From contig JAIQFE010000020.1 in the NCBI GenBank assembly GCA_020073445.1, positions 1 to 64,000 of the forward strand: 64,000 nt of DNA. Reading direction: 5' to 3'. Below are positions 35,600 through 44,923 of the stretch, in pieces (positions within the stretch are counted from its first letter, which is position 1; each line of letters begins with the position of its first letter). Made by a program: the position numbers and the translations under genes. The DNA comes from Terriglobia bacterium (GTDB lineage Bacteria > Acidobacteriota > Terriglobia > Bryobacterales > Bryobacteraceae). Under the pieces are notes generated by a model. It saw only the letters and a program-made list of their open reading frames with translations. It did not search any database and had not been told where the DNA came from.

Positions 35600-35628
35600 T
35601 TGACACCTCCAGATGTGGGGGTTAACAT
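35600..35628 (+). promoter_or_regulatory. Sigma70-type promoter of nrdJ
   Basis: TTGACA at 35600-35605 and TAACAT at 35623-35628 are separated by exactly 17 bases and lie about 75 bp upstream of the nrdJ start. It is the clearest promoter-like sequence in the window. Confidence 0.6.
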
Positions 35629-35706
35629 GGCCGACAGCGGAATTCTCCGGACCGGGTGAGTCTTGAGGGTTCCTTCCCCCTGCAGAAATAGAGAGAGGCG
35701 TCGACC

Positions 35707-38538
35707 ATGGGACAATTAGGGTTGAGTGTTGCTATGAAGTTGAAAGATGTTCGGAGGCCGATACCCGTATCGGACCGTGTCGGGGTGATTTTCCCGCGGT
35801 ATTTCACCGCCAAGCTGGAGCCGGGGAAGACCCCTTATGACGACGTCCAGTGGGAGCTTCGCAACGCCACCATCGGGAACGACAAGGGCTCGGTCATTTT
35901 CGAACAGCGCGATGTCGAAGTACCTGCGGATTGGTCCCAGACGGCCACCAACATCGTGGTCAGCAAATATTTCTACGGCAAAATGGGCTCGCCGGAGCGC
36001 GAAACCAGCGTCCGCCAGCTGGTCTCCCGTGTGTGCGACACCATCGCCGGCTGGGGCGCCGAACAGCGCTACTTCAAGACCCCCGAGGACGCCGAAAACT
36101 TCCGCAACGAACTCACCCACTTGATGCTGACCCAGAAGGCGTGCTTCAACTCGCCGGTCTGGTTCAATGTCGGCGTGAAGGAACCGCGGGGCTACGGCTT
36201 CTATTACGACGAAAATTCCAACGCGGTCCAGAAACTGAACCAGGGCGAATCGCGCCCGCAATGCTCGGCGTGCTTCATCAATTCGGTGGGCGATACGCTG
36301 GAATCCATCCTCGACCTTGCCAAGACGGAAGGAATGCTGTTCAAGTGGGGATCGGGCACCGGCACGAATCTGTCCACGCTGCGGGAAGAAAACGGGCTGC
36401 TCTCGAGTGGCGGCCGCGCCTCCGGCCCCCTGAGTTTCATGAAGGGCTTCGATGCCTTTGCAGGCGTCATCAAGAGCGGTGGCAAGACCCGCCGCGCCGC
36501 GAAGATGGTGATCCTCAACGCCGATCACCCCGATATCGGTGCGTTCATCTGGTGCAAGGCCAAGGAAGAGAAGAAAGCGCACACGCTGATCGACGCGGGC
36601 TACGATTCTTCGCTCGACGGCGAAGCCTACAGCTCTATCTTCTTTCAGAACGCCAATAACAGCGTCCGCGCCACCGACGAATTCATGCAAGCCGTGGAAT
36701 CGGATTCCGACTGGTGGACCAAATCCCGCGCCAACGGCCAGCCCGTGGATCGCTATAAGGCCCGCGACCTGATGCGCCAGATCGCCGAAGCCACGCACCA
36801 GTGCGGCGATCCGGGCATGCAGTTCGATACCACCATCAACCGCTGGCACACTTCCAAGAACACAGCACGCATCAACGCGTCGAATCCGTGCTCTGAGTAC
36901 ATGTTCCTGGACGATTCCGCCTGCAACCTGGCGTCCTTGAACCTGATGAAGTTTGTCGGCGTCGACGGCCAGTTCGATGTCGAGGCTTATCGCAATGCCG
37001 TGGATACGGTCACCATGGCGCAGGAAATCATCGTCGATAACGCGGCGTATCCCACGGAAAAGATCGCTAAGAACTCGCACGATTTCCGCCCCCTCGGATT
37101 GGGCTATGCCAACCTGGGCGCGCTGCTCATGTCCATGGGCATCCCCTATGACAGCGATCAGGGCCGCGATTGGGCCGCCGCGCTTACCGCCATCATGTGC
37201 GGGCAGGCGTATCTGACCAGCGCGGGCATTTCCGCCGATTCCACTGGCCCGTGCGAGGGCTACGCCGTCAATGAGGATCCGTTCCTGGACGTGATCCGCA
37301 TGCATCGCGACGCAACGTTGCGGATCGACAGCAAGCGTGTTCCGCAGGCTCTCTACGAAAACGCCCGCAAGTGCTGGGAAGAAGCTTACGACCTGGGCCG
37401 CGTCGCGGGATTCCGCAACGCCCAGACCACGGTGATCGCGCCGACGGGCACCATCGGCTTCATGATGGATTGCGACACCACCGGTATCGAGCCCGATTTG
37501 GCCCTGGTGAAGTACAAGAAGCTGGTCGGCGGCGGCGTCATCAAGATCGTCAATCAGACCGTTCCGAACGCGCTCATCAAGCTGGGCTATACGTCCGACC
37601 AGGTCAGCGCCATCGTCGAACACATCGATTCTACAGGCACCATCGAGGGAGCGCCCCATCTAAAGGACCAGCACCTGGCGGTCTTCGATTGCAGCTTCCG
37701 TCCGCAGAATGGCTCGCGATCCATCCACTACATGGGCCACGTGCGCATGATGGCGGCGGTACAGCCCTTCATCTCCGGGGCAATCTCCAAGACTATAAAC
37801 ATGCCGGAAGAGTGCACGGTGGAAGACGTCATGGACGCGTATACCGAGAGCTGGAAGCTCGGATTGAAGGCGGTCGCGATCTATCGCGATAACTCCAAGC
37901 GCGTGCAGCCGCTCAGTTCAGGAACATCCAAGGGCGCGAAGGCGGCAACTGGACCCGCTGCTGCGCCTGCGGTGAAGATCGAGGAGAGGATTGTTTATCG
38001 CCCGATCCGCCGCAAGCTGCCCGACGAGCGCCATGCGATTACGCACAAGTTCTCGATCGGCGGCCACGAGGGATACTTGACCGTCGGTCTCTATGAGGAC
38101 GGCTCGCCCGGCGAGTTGTTCGTCACCATGGCCAAGGAAGGCTCAACGATCTCGGGCCTGATGGACGCCTTCGCCACCGCGATCAGCTACGCGCTGCAGT
38201 ATGGCGTGCCGCTGAAGTTCTTCGTCGACAAGTTCAGCCACGTCCGTTTCGAGCCCAGCGGCTGGACCGGCAACCCCACGGTGCCGTACGCAAAATCCAT
38301 CATGGATTACATTTTCCGCTGGATGGGCGCACGTTTCATCGGCGAAGAGTACGCCGCAAAGGGCGAAGCCGGCGAAACACCCGCGCTCCGCGTCACCGAG
38401 CCCGATCCGCAGCAGGCGCTGCCGTTTTCTCCCGCCGTCGCCGACGCCCCATCGTGTTCGGAATGCGGCGGCCTGATGACCCGTAATGGCTCGTGCTACA
38501 AGTGCGAGAACTGCGGCGGTACCAGCGGCTGTAGTTAA
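35707..38538 (+). CDS. nrdJ: Vitamin B12-dependent (class II) ribonucleotide reductase
   Basis: 943 aa. Hallmarks: WFNVGV near residue 150, SGTGTNLSTLR, NPCSEYMFLDDSACNLASLNL region at about 395-415 (active-site Cys region), APTGTIGFMM, and a C-terminal zinc ribbon (CSECGGLMT...CYKCENCGG) as in NrdJ. It makes deoxyribonucleotides using adenosylcobalamin, independent of oxygen. The start at 35707 follows GAGAGAGG. The second Met (MKLKDVRR, 35734) is an alternative start. No cobalamin riboswitch was seen upstream. Confidence 0.97.
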   Translation: MGQLGLSVAMKLKDVRRPIPVSDRVGVIFPRYFTAKLEPGKTPYDDVQWELRNATIGNDKGSVIFEQRDVEVPADWSQTATNIVVSKYFYGKMGSPERETSVRQLVSRVCDTIAGWGAEQRYFKTPEDAENFRNELTHLMLTQKACFNSPVWFNVGVKEPRGYGFYYDENSNAVQKLNQGESRPQCSACFINSVGDTLESILDLAKTEGMLFKWGSGTGTNLSTLREENGLLSSGGRASGPLSFMKGFDAFAGVIKSGGKTRRAAKMVILNADHPDIGAFIWCKAKEEKKAHTLIDAGYDSSLDGEAYSSIFFQNANNSVRATDEFMQAVESDSDWWTKSRANGQPVDRYKARDLMRQIAEATHQCGDPGMQFDTTINRWHTSKNTARINASNPCSEYMFLDDSACNLASLNLMKFVGVDGQFDVEAYRNAVDTVTMAQEIIVDNAAYPTEKIAKNSHDFRPLGLGYANLGALLMSMGIPYDSDQGRDWAAALTAIMCGQAYLTSAGISADSTGPCEGYAVNEDPFLDVIRMHRDATLRIDSKRVPQALYENARKCWEEAYDLGRVAGFRNAQTTVIAPTGTIGFMMDCDTTGIEPDLALVKYKKLVGGGVIKIVNQTVPNALIKLGYTSDQVSAIVEHIDSTGTIEGAPHLKDQHLAVFDCSFRPQNGSRSIHYMGHVRMMAAVQPFISGAISKTINMPEECTVEDVMDAYTESWKLGLKAVAIYRDNSKRVQPLSSGTSKGAKAATGPAAAPAVKIEERIVYRPIRRKLPDERHAITHKFSIGGHEGYLTVGLYEDGSPGELFVTMAKEGSTISGLMDAFATAISYALQYGVPLKFFVDKFSHVRFEPSGWTGNPTVPYAKSIMDYIFRWMGARFIGEEYAAKGEAGETPALRVTEPDPQQALPFSPAVADAPSCSECGGLMTRNGSCYKCENCGGTSGCS

Positions 38539-38550
38539 GAATCGAGCCTT

Positions 38551-39705
38551 TTGAAGGTTATGGACCGCAGTTGTTCAAGATGTAACAAATTGACCACAGA
38601 TGACCGACTGGTGCGTTGCCAGTTTTGTGGCTCACTCTTCAATTCGCTCGCGGATTCCCCATATCCCTTAACAGCACAACAAGAAAACCGGATCTATGAG
38701 AACCTGCGAAAGCAATTGAAGCTTTACGTGTTCGGCGGGTTCAGCATACTTGCTCTGATCTCCGGCGTTTTCCTATTCGACTCGATGATCAGCGCGTACA
38801 ACCGGGCGACCGACTTCCTGAACAAGACTGTCCTCGACAGGGTGACGAACGAGTTTCGTGAGCCAGCTATAAAGAAGACGGTTTCGGAAGTAGCGTCCAA
38901 GGAAGCCAAGCAGGTTCTTGTGGAACAGATCCAGCCTGCCGTTTCAAAGTTCCAGAAGGAAACGCAATCATCCATCACTTCCTTCAAGAAGTTTACTGAA
39001 GACACGCAGGCGCGTTATACACGCGACTACCAGCGCCTTGCAAGCGGTCTGGCCAATGTGGAGGCGAACGGCAGAAGGGCCGAGCGCCTCACGCAAGGGA
39101 TCACGGCAACGGTTTCTAAGTTAGAGACGGCCAGTAAAGATGCAGACGCCATGAACAAGGCGATGTCTGCCGAACTTGATGAACTTCGTCGCCGTAAGTC
39201 GGTAACTGATCTTGGAGTGGCGGCAATAAGCGAAGCTAGTCGCCCGGCTTTCGTCAGCTTGTCAAGGATTGCCGAGACCGATTCGTCACCCGAAATTCGT
39301 CAGCTCGCCTTCTCGGAAATGTTGCGGGTGAAGGCATTTTGGGTTTCAGTCAGTCGGACTGCGGACGTAACGCTTCACAAAGACGGGAAGGTTATAAGCG
39401 CAGGCGATCTGAAAACGTGTGAGGCCGTGAAGGAAGCAGCCCATAATCCTGATTGGCCTGTTCGCGCGGTCCTCACTGCTGCATTGGGTGGACGCCGCAG
39501 TGGGAATGTTCCAGAAACGCTTTTGGAGATCGTGGAGAAGGACGACAATCTCGAAGTTGTCAAGGATGCGGTCCAAGCGTGGTCATCATTGACGGGGTAT
39601 CACTCGCCTGATGTGTTCGGCGTGCCCTTTATTCGGGATTGGTGGAAAGAGAACCGCGAGTCGTTTGTTAAGGGGCTGACGCCTCCTGAACCATCCTGTA
39701 GCTAG
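38551..39705 (+). CDS. Zinc-ribbon, single-helix, coiled-coil protein with HEAT-like C-terminus
   Basis: 384 aa. The N-terminus is a zinc ribbon (CSRCNKLTTDDRLVRCQFCG), followed by one membrane helix at about 54-76 (LYVFGGFSILALISGVFLF), a long Glu/Lys-rich coiled coil (about 85-230) and a helical C-terminus resembling HEAT repeats (SSPEIRQLAFSEML, NPDWPVRAVLTAALG). The start is TTG 38551 or ATG 38560. Lower GC than nrdJ suggests separate ancestry. No function assignable. Confidence 0.75.
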   Translation: MKVMDRSCSRCNKLTTDDRLVRCQFCGSLFNSLADSPYPLTAQQENRIYENLRKQLKLYVFGGFSILALISGVFLFDSMISAYNRATDFLNKTVLDRVTNEFREPAIKKTVSEVASKEAKQVLVEQIQPAVSKFQKETQSSITSFKKFTEDTQARYTRDYQRLASGLANVEANGRRAERLTQGITATVSKLETASKDADAMNKAMSAELDELRRRKSVTDLGVAAISEASRPAFVSLSRIAETDSSPEIRQLAFSEMLRVKAFWVSVSRTADVTLHKDGKVISAGDLKTCEAVKEAAHNPDWPVRAVLTAALGGRRSGNVPETLLEIVEKDDNLEVVKDAVQAWSSLTGYHSPDVFGVPFIRDWWKENRESFVKGLTPPEPSCS

Positions 39706-39774
39706 CCTCCTTGCGCGGTAGGTGCCGCCCAGTCTCCCACTGTCAGTTTGCGGCTAAAATGTGAACGAGGACCA

Positions 39775-39972
39775 GTGGCGTACGGCTACACAACCCGGTT
39801 CGAGCCCGTCCCGGAAGGCGGCTTCAATGTGCTTGTCCCCGCCATCCCTGAGATCTGCACCTATGGTGAGACTCTCGAGGAGGCCCGCGAAATGGCGAGA
39901 GATGCGATCGGCTGCTTCCTGGAAAGCGCCCTCAAAACCGGCGAGCCCATCACCCCAGCATTTGGAGCATAA
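39775..39972 (+). CDS. HicB-like antitoxin (orphan)
   Basis: About 65 aa from a GTG at 39775 (GAGGACC upstream), matching the HicB/UPF0150 fold: FNVLVPAIPEICTYGETLEEAREMARDAI. No HicA toxin gene is adjacent. The last 23 bases overlap the end of the convergent HepT gene. HicB normally neutralises HicA; as an orphan it may have lost its partner or work in trans. Confidence 0.8.
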   Translation: MAYGYTTRFEPVPEGGFNVLVPAIPEICTYGETLEEAREMARDAIGCFLESALKTGEPITPAFGA

Positions 39973-40276
39973 GGGCTTTCAGTTTTGGCACGTCATCACT
40001 AACAACCTTCCAAACGATACCCAGATCCACGCCCAGATAGTCGTGCACCAGGAAGTTGCGGAAGCCTGCGATTCCGCCCCAGTCGAAGTCGGGATGGGTA
40101 GCCTTTAGCGGATCGGATAACCGCTTGGTCGATTCCGCGATTACTTGAAGATTGCGCAAAACCGCATCCTGAATCATGTGAGACGAATCGAATGCACTGC
40201 GTCCTCCGGAGACATCCTCCTCAATGCGCTGGATGCATTCGAGTATGTGCAGAAGATACTTCCGGTCGTCCTTCAC
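39950..40276 (-). CDS. HepT-family RNase toxin (HEPN, DUF86)
   Basis: 108 aa. The HEPN active-site motif is R73-x4-H78-x-Y80 in FRNFLVHDY. HepT toxins are RNases, neutralised by a MntA nucleotidyltransferase that AMPylates the tyrosine of this motif. The partner is the gene directly upstream, overlapping by 4 bp. Confidence 0.92.
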   Translation of the reverse strand: MKDDRKYLLHILECIQRIEEDVSGGRSAFDSSHMIQDAVLRNLQVIAESTKRLSDPLKATHPDFDWGGIAGFRNFLVHDYLGVDLGIVWKVVSDDVPKLKALMLQMLG

Positions 40277-40563
40277 AGAGGGACAGCTTCGTTCAGCACG
40301 GAATCCCTCAAGAGGGGATTCAATGATCGCTCGACGACCACGTCGACTCGGCGGCCCAGCAGACCTTCCAAGTCATTCAGCAAGCCGCCAGGGAACCACG
40401 GTGAGGTTGGCCCCACGATATCGATCAGGAAGTCGACATCGCTCTCCTGAGACGCCTCGCCACGAACAACAGACCCGAAAACACGAACATTTCCCGCGCC
40501 GTGCTTCGCGGCGAGGGCCCGGATTTCAGCCTCTCTGGCCCGGATCGTCTCGAGCGTACTCAT
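40273..40563 (-). CDS. MntA-family minimal nucleotidyltransferase antitoxin
   Basis: 96 aa. The nucleotidyltransferase motif is G30-S31 in VFGSVVRGEA followed by D42-x-D44 in SDVDFLID. It is the AMPylating antitoxin partner of HepT. The order antitoxin then toxin with a 4-bp overlap is the standard arrangement. Confidence 0.93.
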   Translation of the reverse strand: MSTLETIRAREAEIRALAAKHGAGNVRVFGSVVRGEASQESDVDFLIDIVGPTSPWFPGGLLNDLEGLLGRRVDVVVERSLNPLLRDSVLNEAVPL

Positions 40564-40607
40564 AACCTGCAGCCATTATATCGACGGACGGCAGGGCTTC
40601 AGTAAAA

Positions 40608-41069
40608 TCAGGCCGATGAGTCCGGTTTCGGCGCCGGCGAAGCCGCGTGGAACCAGAGCTCCTTAAGCGATCGGATCGCCGCGAAATACTCGTCCACCTC
40701 GACCGGCTTCATCAAGAAAGCAGAAACCTGGAGTTCATAAGCTCGCCTGATATCCCCCTCGTGGATGCTTCCGCTCACGATCACCACGGGGATATTTTTC
40801 AAGCTCGGATCCGCCTTTATTTCCTCCAAGACCTCCAGCCCGGTCATCTTCGGCAGGCTGAGATCCAGCAGGATGAGATCCGGCCGGGGGGCCTCCCCGT
40901 ACTCGCCCGTGCGCCGCAGAAACGCGATTGCGGCTTCGCCATCTGGAACACAGTGCAGCTTGCTCGGAACCCTGGCATCCCGGAAGGCCGCGATGGTCAC
41001 TTGAACATCGAATTCATTGTCTTCCGCCAGCAACACCTCCAGCTGGCGGGCGGGCGCGGCTTCGGGCAT
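40608..41069 (-). CDS. Single-domain response regulator (Rcp1-like)
   Basis: 153 aa REC domain only. Acidic pair in LLAEDNEFDV, phosphoacceptor D69 in LILLDLSLPKMTG, Thr/Ser position VIVSGS, and the conserved Lys in FLMKP. No output domain, so it acts as a phospho-relay partner, often with phytochrome-like or hybrid kinases. No kinase gene is next to it. Confidence 0.95.
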   Translation of the reverse strand: MPEAAPARQLEVLLAEDNEFDVQVTIAAFRDARVPSKLHCVPDGEAAIAFLRRTGEYGEAPRPDLILLDLSLPKMTGLEVLEEIKADPSLKNIPVVIVSGSIHEGDIRRAYELQVSAFLMKPVEVDEYFAAIRSLKELWFHAASPAPKPDSSA

Positions 41070-41243
41070 CTAGCAGAGGATTCCCCCCGGTGGGTTTGTG
41101 TTTCGAACTTTTTCGGCGTAGGCGCCCGAAGCATGCGGATTGCAATGCAACGATTGACATTTCTCCCCCATTTGGCATACGATGCCGTAGACTGGCGTCA
41201 TCCCTGAGGGACTGGCGTGCTTGGGGCATTAAGGGGAGAACGA

Positions 41244-44200
41244 ATGCGCTTCTTTGGTCTGTTATCAGTAATATGTCTGTGCTCCATCGCTGCGTTGGCT
41301 CAAACCGCGACGGGCACCATCACAGGGACTATTTCCGATCCGGCCGGCGCCGTGGTCTCCGGCGCGCCTATCGAGTTGAAGAATAGTGAAACGGGTACCG
41401 TCAACCAGACGGTTTCCAGTTCCACGGGTAACTACTCGTTCTCGCAACTGCCGGCTGCCACCTATCAGCTCACGGTGAACGTGCCGGGATTCAAAACCCA
41501 CGTCCGCCAGAACCTGGGCGTTCAGTCGGCCCAGACGATTCGCGTCGACATCATCCTTGAGGTGGGCACAAATACGGAATCGGTCACCGTCTCGGCGGAA
41601 GCCTCCATGCTGACCACGGAGAGCGGTGCGGTCAGCGCCAACGTCACCACGGACCGCATGAATTCGCTGCCGATCCTGGGCGTCGGCCCGGCGACCTCGA
41701 GCACTCACGGCGTGCGCAATCCCCTGGCATCCTCGGTTCTGACGGCCGGCGTGTTCTGGGTACCGAACACTTCCATGCGCGTCAATGGCGCGCCGACCAA
41801 CACCTTCGGCATCAAGCTGGACGGCCAGGACATCACCAACGGTGTGAACACTTCGAGTTCGCAGGCGCAGATGCAGCCCAGCGTGGATGCACTTGAAGAA
41901 GTGGCCATCCAGGCCTCGAACTATTCCGCCGAGTTCGGCCAGGCGGGTTCCGGCCTGATCCAATACACCACCAAGTCCGGCACCAACATCTTCCACGGCT
42001 CGGCTTACGACTATTTCGTCAATGAGGCGCTCTGGGCGCACCATTCCTTCGATCACATCCGCAACAAGCAGCGCCGTAACGATTTCGGCGGCACCATTGG
42101 TGGTCCGGTCATCATCCCCAAGCTCTATAACGGCAAGGACAAGACGTTCTTCTTCTTCAACTACGAACGTTTCCGCGAGACCAGTGTCGTGAGCGACCAA
42201 GTCACCACGGTTCCTACGCTAAACTACCGCGCGGGTAATTTCGCGAATCTACTCGACGGACGCCCACTCACGGGTGCCGCCGCGACCGATGGATTAGGGA
42301 ACAAGATGTTCGAAGGCATGATCTTCGATCCGGCCACCGAACAGACGGCTCCGAATGGAACACGCGTACGCTTGCAATTCCCCGGCAACATTATTCCTTC
42401 GAACCGGTTCGATCCTTCGGCAGTTAAGTTACAGAACCTGATTCCAAAACCCAATCTCGGTCCGCCGACCCAGTTGACCAACAACTTCGTCAATCCGTTC
42501 CCCAGCAACCGGGCGACGCCGATTCCGTCCATTAAAATCGACCACTCCCTCAGCTCGAAGCTCAAGATCGGATTCTATTGGTCGTCCACCAGCACCGAAG
42601 TTCAGTACGCACCGGGCGGCTTTGCACTCTCCGAAGGCTTCCCGGATGAGGTCACGCAAACGCGCGGTACCTACATCTATTCGCGCACCTGGCGCGGCAA
42701 CATGGACTACACCCTGACCCCGACCATGCTGCTGCACTTTGGCGCCGGCTACGTTGTCAACGACTTCGGCGATACGGCACCGATCACCAACTTCGACATG
42801 GTGAAAGTGCTGGGTATCTCCGGCGGCACGCTGGGGCCAACCACGGGCGCTCGCGTCCCGGTCTGGCAGTCCACGCTCGGTCTGAATAGCACGGGCGGCA
42901 CGCCTGTTATGGGGCCATCCACCGGACAGGTTCGCGCGCTTCTGCAAAGACCAACGGGCAACCTCAGCCTGAACTGGGTAAAGGGTAACCACAGCTACAA
43001 ATTCGGCGGCGAGGTGCGGTTTGACGGCTACCCCACGGTGACCAATTCCAACACCAGCGGAAACTTCACCTTCAGCACCAATCAGACCGATAATTCGTTC
43101 TTCAGTGCGAACCAAGCCAAAGGCGGTCTCTTCACTGGCTTCGCCTATGCCAGCCTCTTGCTGGGCGCGCCGAATTCCGTGACCCTCGCGCAGCCCGCGG
43201 AAACGCGCGGAGGTCGGGGCTTCTACGCATGGTACGCGCAAGATACCTGGAAGGTGACTCGCAAACTCACCCTCGATTACGGCATCCGTTGGGACCTATT
43301 CACGTATCCTCGGGAGCAGTATGGACGCTCACCCGACTTTTCCCCGACGCTCGCCAACGCGAACGCGGGCGGCCATCCGGGTGCGACGATCTACGAAGCC
43401 AATTGCAACTGCCGCTTCGCGAAAAACTATCCCTGGGCGTATGCGCCTCGTCTTGGCGTCTCCTATCAGGTAGCTTCCAAGACGGTCTTACGCGGCGCCA
43501 TCGGCCTCAGCTACTCGATGTCGCAGGGCGGTGGGCAAGGGTCCGCCGGTGCGAATCAGACCGCCACCAGTCAGAGTTTCGGCGACCCGGTCATGATTCT
43601 GAGCAACGGCATTCCTATCAAACCTCTATGGCCCGACTTGCGGGCGAATCTATTTCCAACCACTGCGGGCACGGTAGGCAGTGGTGCGAGCGTCCCGCCT
43701 AGGGTGGATCAGAATTACGGGCGTCCCGCCCGCATGGTCCAGTACAATATCGATCTCCAACGGGAGATATCGCGGGACTTAGTGGTCGAAGCCAGCTATG
43801 TCGGCAATCGCGGCGTGTGGTGGAGAACAGCGTCCTTGCTCGACTACAATGCGCTCACTCCGCAGCAGCTGCTAAGTCAGTATGGCCTCGATTGGAGCAA
43901 TGCCGCGGATCGCGCGATCCTTGCTTCGCCCTTGAATCTTGCTGCCGCCGGACGGTTCCAGAACAAGGTTCCGTACGCCGGCTTCCCGGTGACACAGACC
44001 GTGGCACAATCGCTGCGCCCCTTCCCGCAGTTCGCCGCCATCGGAGCCACCGGTGCGCCGCTGGGCAAGACCTGGTATGACTCGCTTCAAGTGAAGGCCA
44101 CCAAGCGTTTCTCGCACGGAATCGATTTCACGTTTACCTACACACGCTCTAAGGAACTCCAGCTCGGCGCCGAGGACTACACGGGTCTCGGCCTGATTAA

Positions 44201-44870
44201 CGACGTCTTCAATCGCGATAACAACAAGCAGCTGTCGTCCTCCTCCAGGCCGAATTGGATGACGTTCGCCACCAACTACACTACCCCCAAGTGGGGTCAG
44301 AACCGCTGGCTGAGCTATGCGCTGCGGGACTGGATGATTGGCGCCGTGCTGCAGTACGGCAGCGGTCTCCCCATCGCCGTGCCGCTCAACACCAATAACA
44401 ACAACGCGAGCACGTTACTACGCGGCGCTGGCTGGTCGACCCGCGTACCCGGTGTGCCGTTGTATCTGGTGGACCTCAACTGCCATTGCTACGACCCCAG
44501 CAAAACGCAGGTGCTGAACCCTGCCGCCTGGACGGATAGCCCCAGCGGAACGTTCACGCCCTCGGCCGCCTACTACAATGACTTCCGCTATCAGCGCCGC
44601 CCATCGGAGCTGGCGAGCTTTGGACGGACGTTCCACATCAAGGAGCGCCTCGCTTTCCAGATTCGCGCGGAGTTCAACAACGTGTTCAACCGGTCTCTGC
44701 TGCAAGGCACGACGCCGGGCACCTACATCAATCCGAGCACGACGCGAAACGCAGCTCTTACGCCTAGTCCGGTCGACGGCCGGTTCGTCAGCGGATTCGG
44801 CACCATCAATACCACGGGAACCATCAGCGGCGAACGCCAAGGCACAATCGTGGCGCGCCTGACTTTTTAG
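41244..44870 (+). CDS. TonB-dependent receptor with N-terminal carboxypeptidase-regulatory domain (Oar-like)
   Basis: 1208 aa from the ATG at 41244, with a GGGGAGA ribosome binding site. Signal peptide MRFFGLLSVICLCSIAALA, then a CarboxypepD_reg-like beta-sandwich (GTITGTISDPAGAVVSGAP, residues about 25-105), a plug domain (about 120-250, with RVNGAPTNTFGIKLDGQDI) and a long beta-barrel ending in a Phe-terminated strand (VARLTF). This is the large Oar/TonB receptor form abundant in Solibacter-like bacteria. Ligand unknown; probably a sugar or peptide substrate. There is no TonB box visible. Confidence 0.93.
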   Translation: MRFFGLLSVICLCSIAALAQTATGTITGTISDPAGAVVSGAPIELKNSETGTVNQTVSSSTGNYSFSQLPAATYQLTVNVPGFKTHVRQNLGVQSAQTIRVDIILEVGTNTESVTVSAEASMLTTESGAVSANVTTDRMNSLPILGVGPATSSTHGVRNPLASSVLTAGVFWVPNTSMRVNGAPTNTFGIKLDGQDITNGVNTSSSQAQMQPSVDALEEVAIQASNYSAEFGQAGSGLIQYTTKSGTNIFHGSAYDYFVNEALWAHHSFDHIRNKQRRNDFGGTIGGPVIIPKLYNGKDKTFFFFNYERFRETSVVSDQVTTVPTLNYRAGNFANLLDGRPLTGAAATDGLGNKMFEGMIFDPATEQTAPNGTRVRLQFPGNIIPSNRFDPSAVKLQNLIPKPNLGPPTQLTNNFVNPFPSNRATPIPSIKIDHSLSSKLKIGFYWSSTSTEVQYAPGGFALSEGFPDEVTQTRGTYIYSRTWRGNMDYTLTPTMLLHFGAGYVVNDFGDTAPITNFDMVKVLGISGGTLGPTTGARVPVWQSTLGLNSTGGTPVMGPSTGQVRALLQRPTGNLSLNWVKGNHSYKFGGEVRFDGYPTVTNSNTSGNFTFSTNQTDNSFFSANQAKGGLFTGFAYASLLLGAPNSVTLAQPAETRGGRGFYAWYAQDTWKVTRKLTLDYGIRWDLFTYPREQYGRSPDFSPTLANANAGGHPGATIYEANCNCRFAKNYPWAYAPRLGVSYQVASKTVLRGAIGLSYSMSQGGGQGSAGANQTATSQSFGDPVMILSNGIPIKPLWPDLRANLFPTTAGTVGSGASVPPRVDQNYGRPARMVQYNIDLQREISRDLVVEASYVGNRGVWWRTASLLDYNALTPQQLLSQYGLDWSNAADRAILASPLNLAAAGRFQNKVPYAGFPVTQTVAQSLRPFPQFAAIGATGAPLGKTWYDSLQVKATKRFSHGIDFTFTYTRSKELQLGAEDYTGLGLINDVFNRDNNKQLSSSSRPNWMTFATNYTTPKWGQNRWLSYALRDWMIGAVLQYGSGLPIAVPLNTNNNNASTLLRGAGWSTRVPGVPLYLVDLNCHCYDPSKTQVLNPAAWTDSPSGTFTPSAAYYNDFRYQRRPSELASFGRTFHIKERLAFQIRAEFNNVFNRSLLQGTTPGTYINPSTTRNAALTPSPVDGRFVSGFGTINTTGTISGERQGTIVARLTF

Positions 44871-44923
44871 CGCTGTCCGGTGGTATTATCAATTCGATTC
44901 CTTGAGTAGGGAGGAGCCTGATA

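Noticed and set aside
35500-35706. Cobalamin riboswitch upstream of nrdJ
   Set aside because: The leader is short and has no B12-box-like sequence; only a normal promoter could be seen.
35716-37659. Long minus-strand open frame (647 aa) opposite nrdJ
   Set aside because: It is a GC-driven shadow of the intact nrdJ gene: the plus frame has all RNR motifs, while the minus frame has no domain and low-complexity Arg/Gly/Ala composition.
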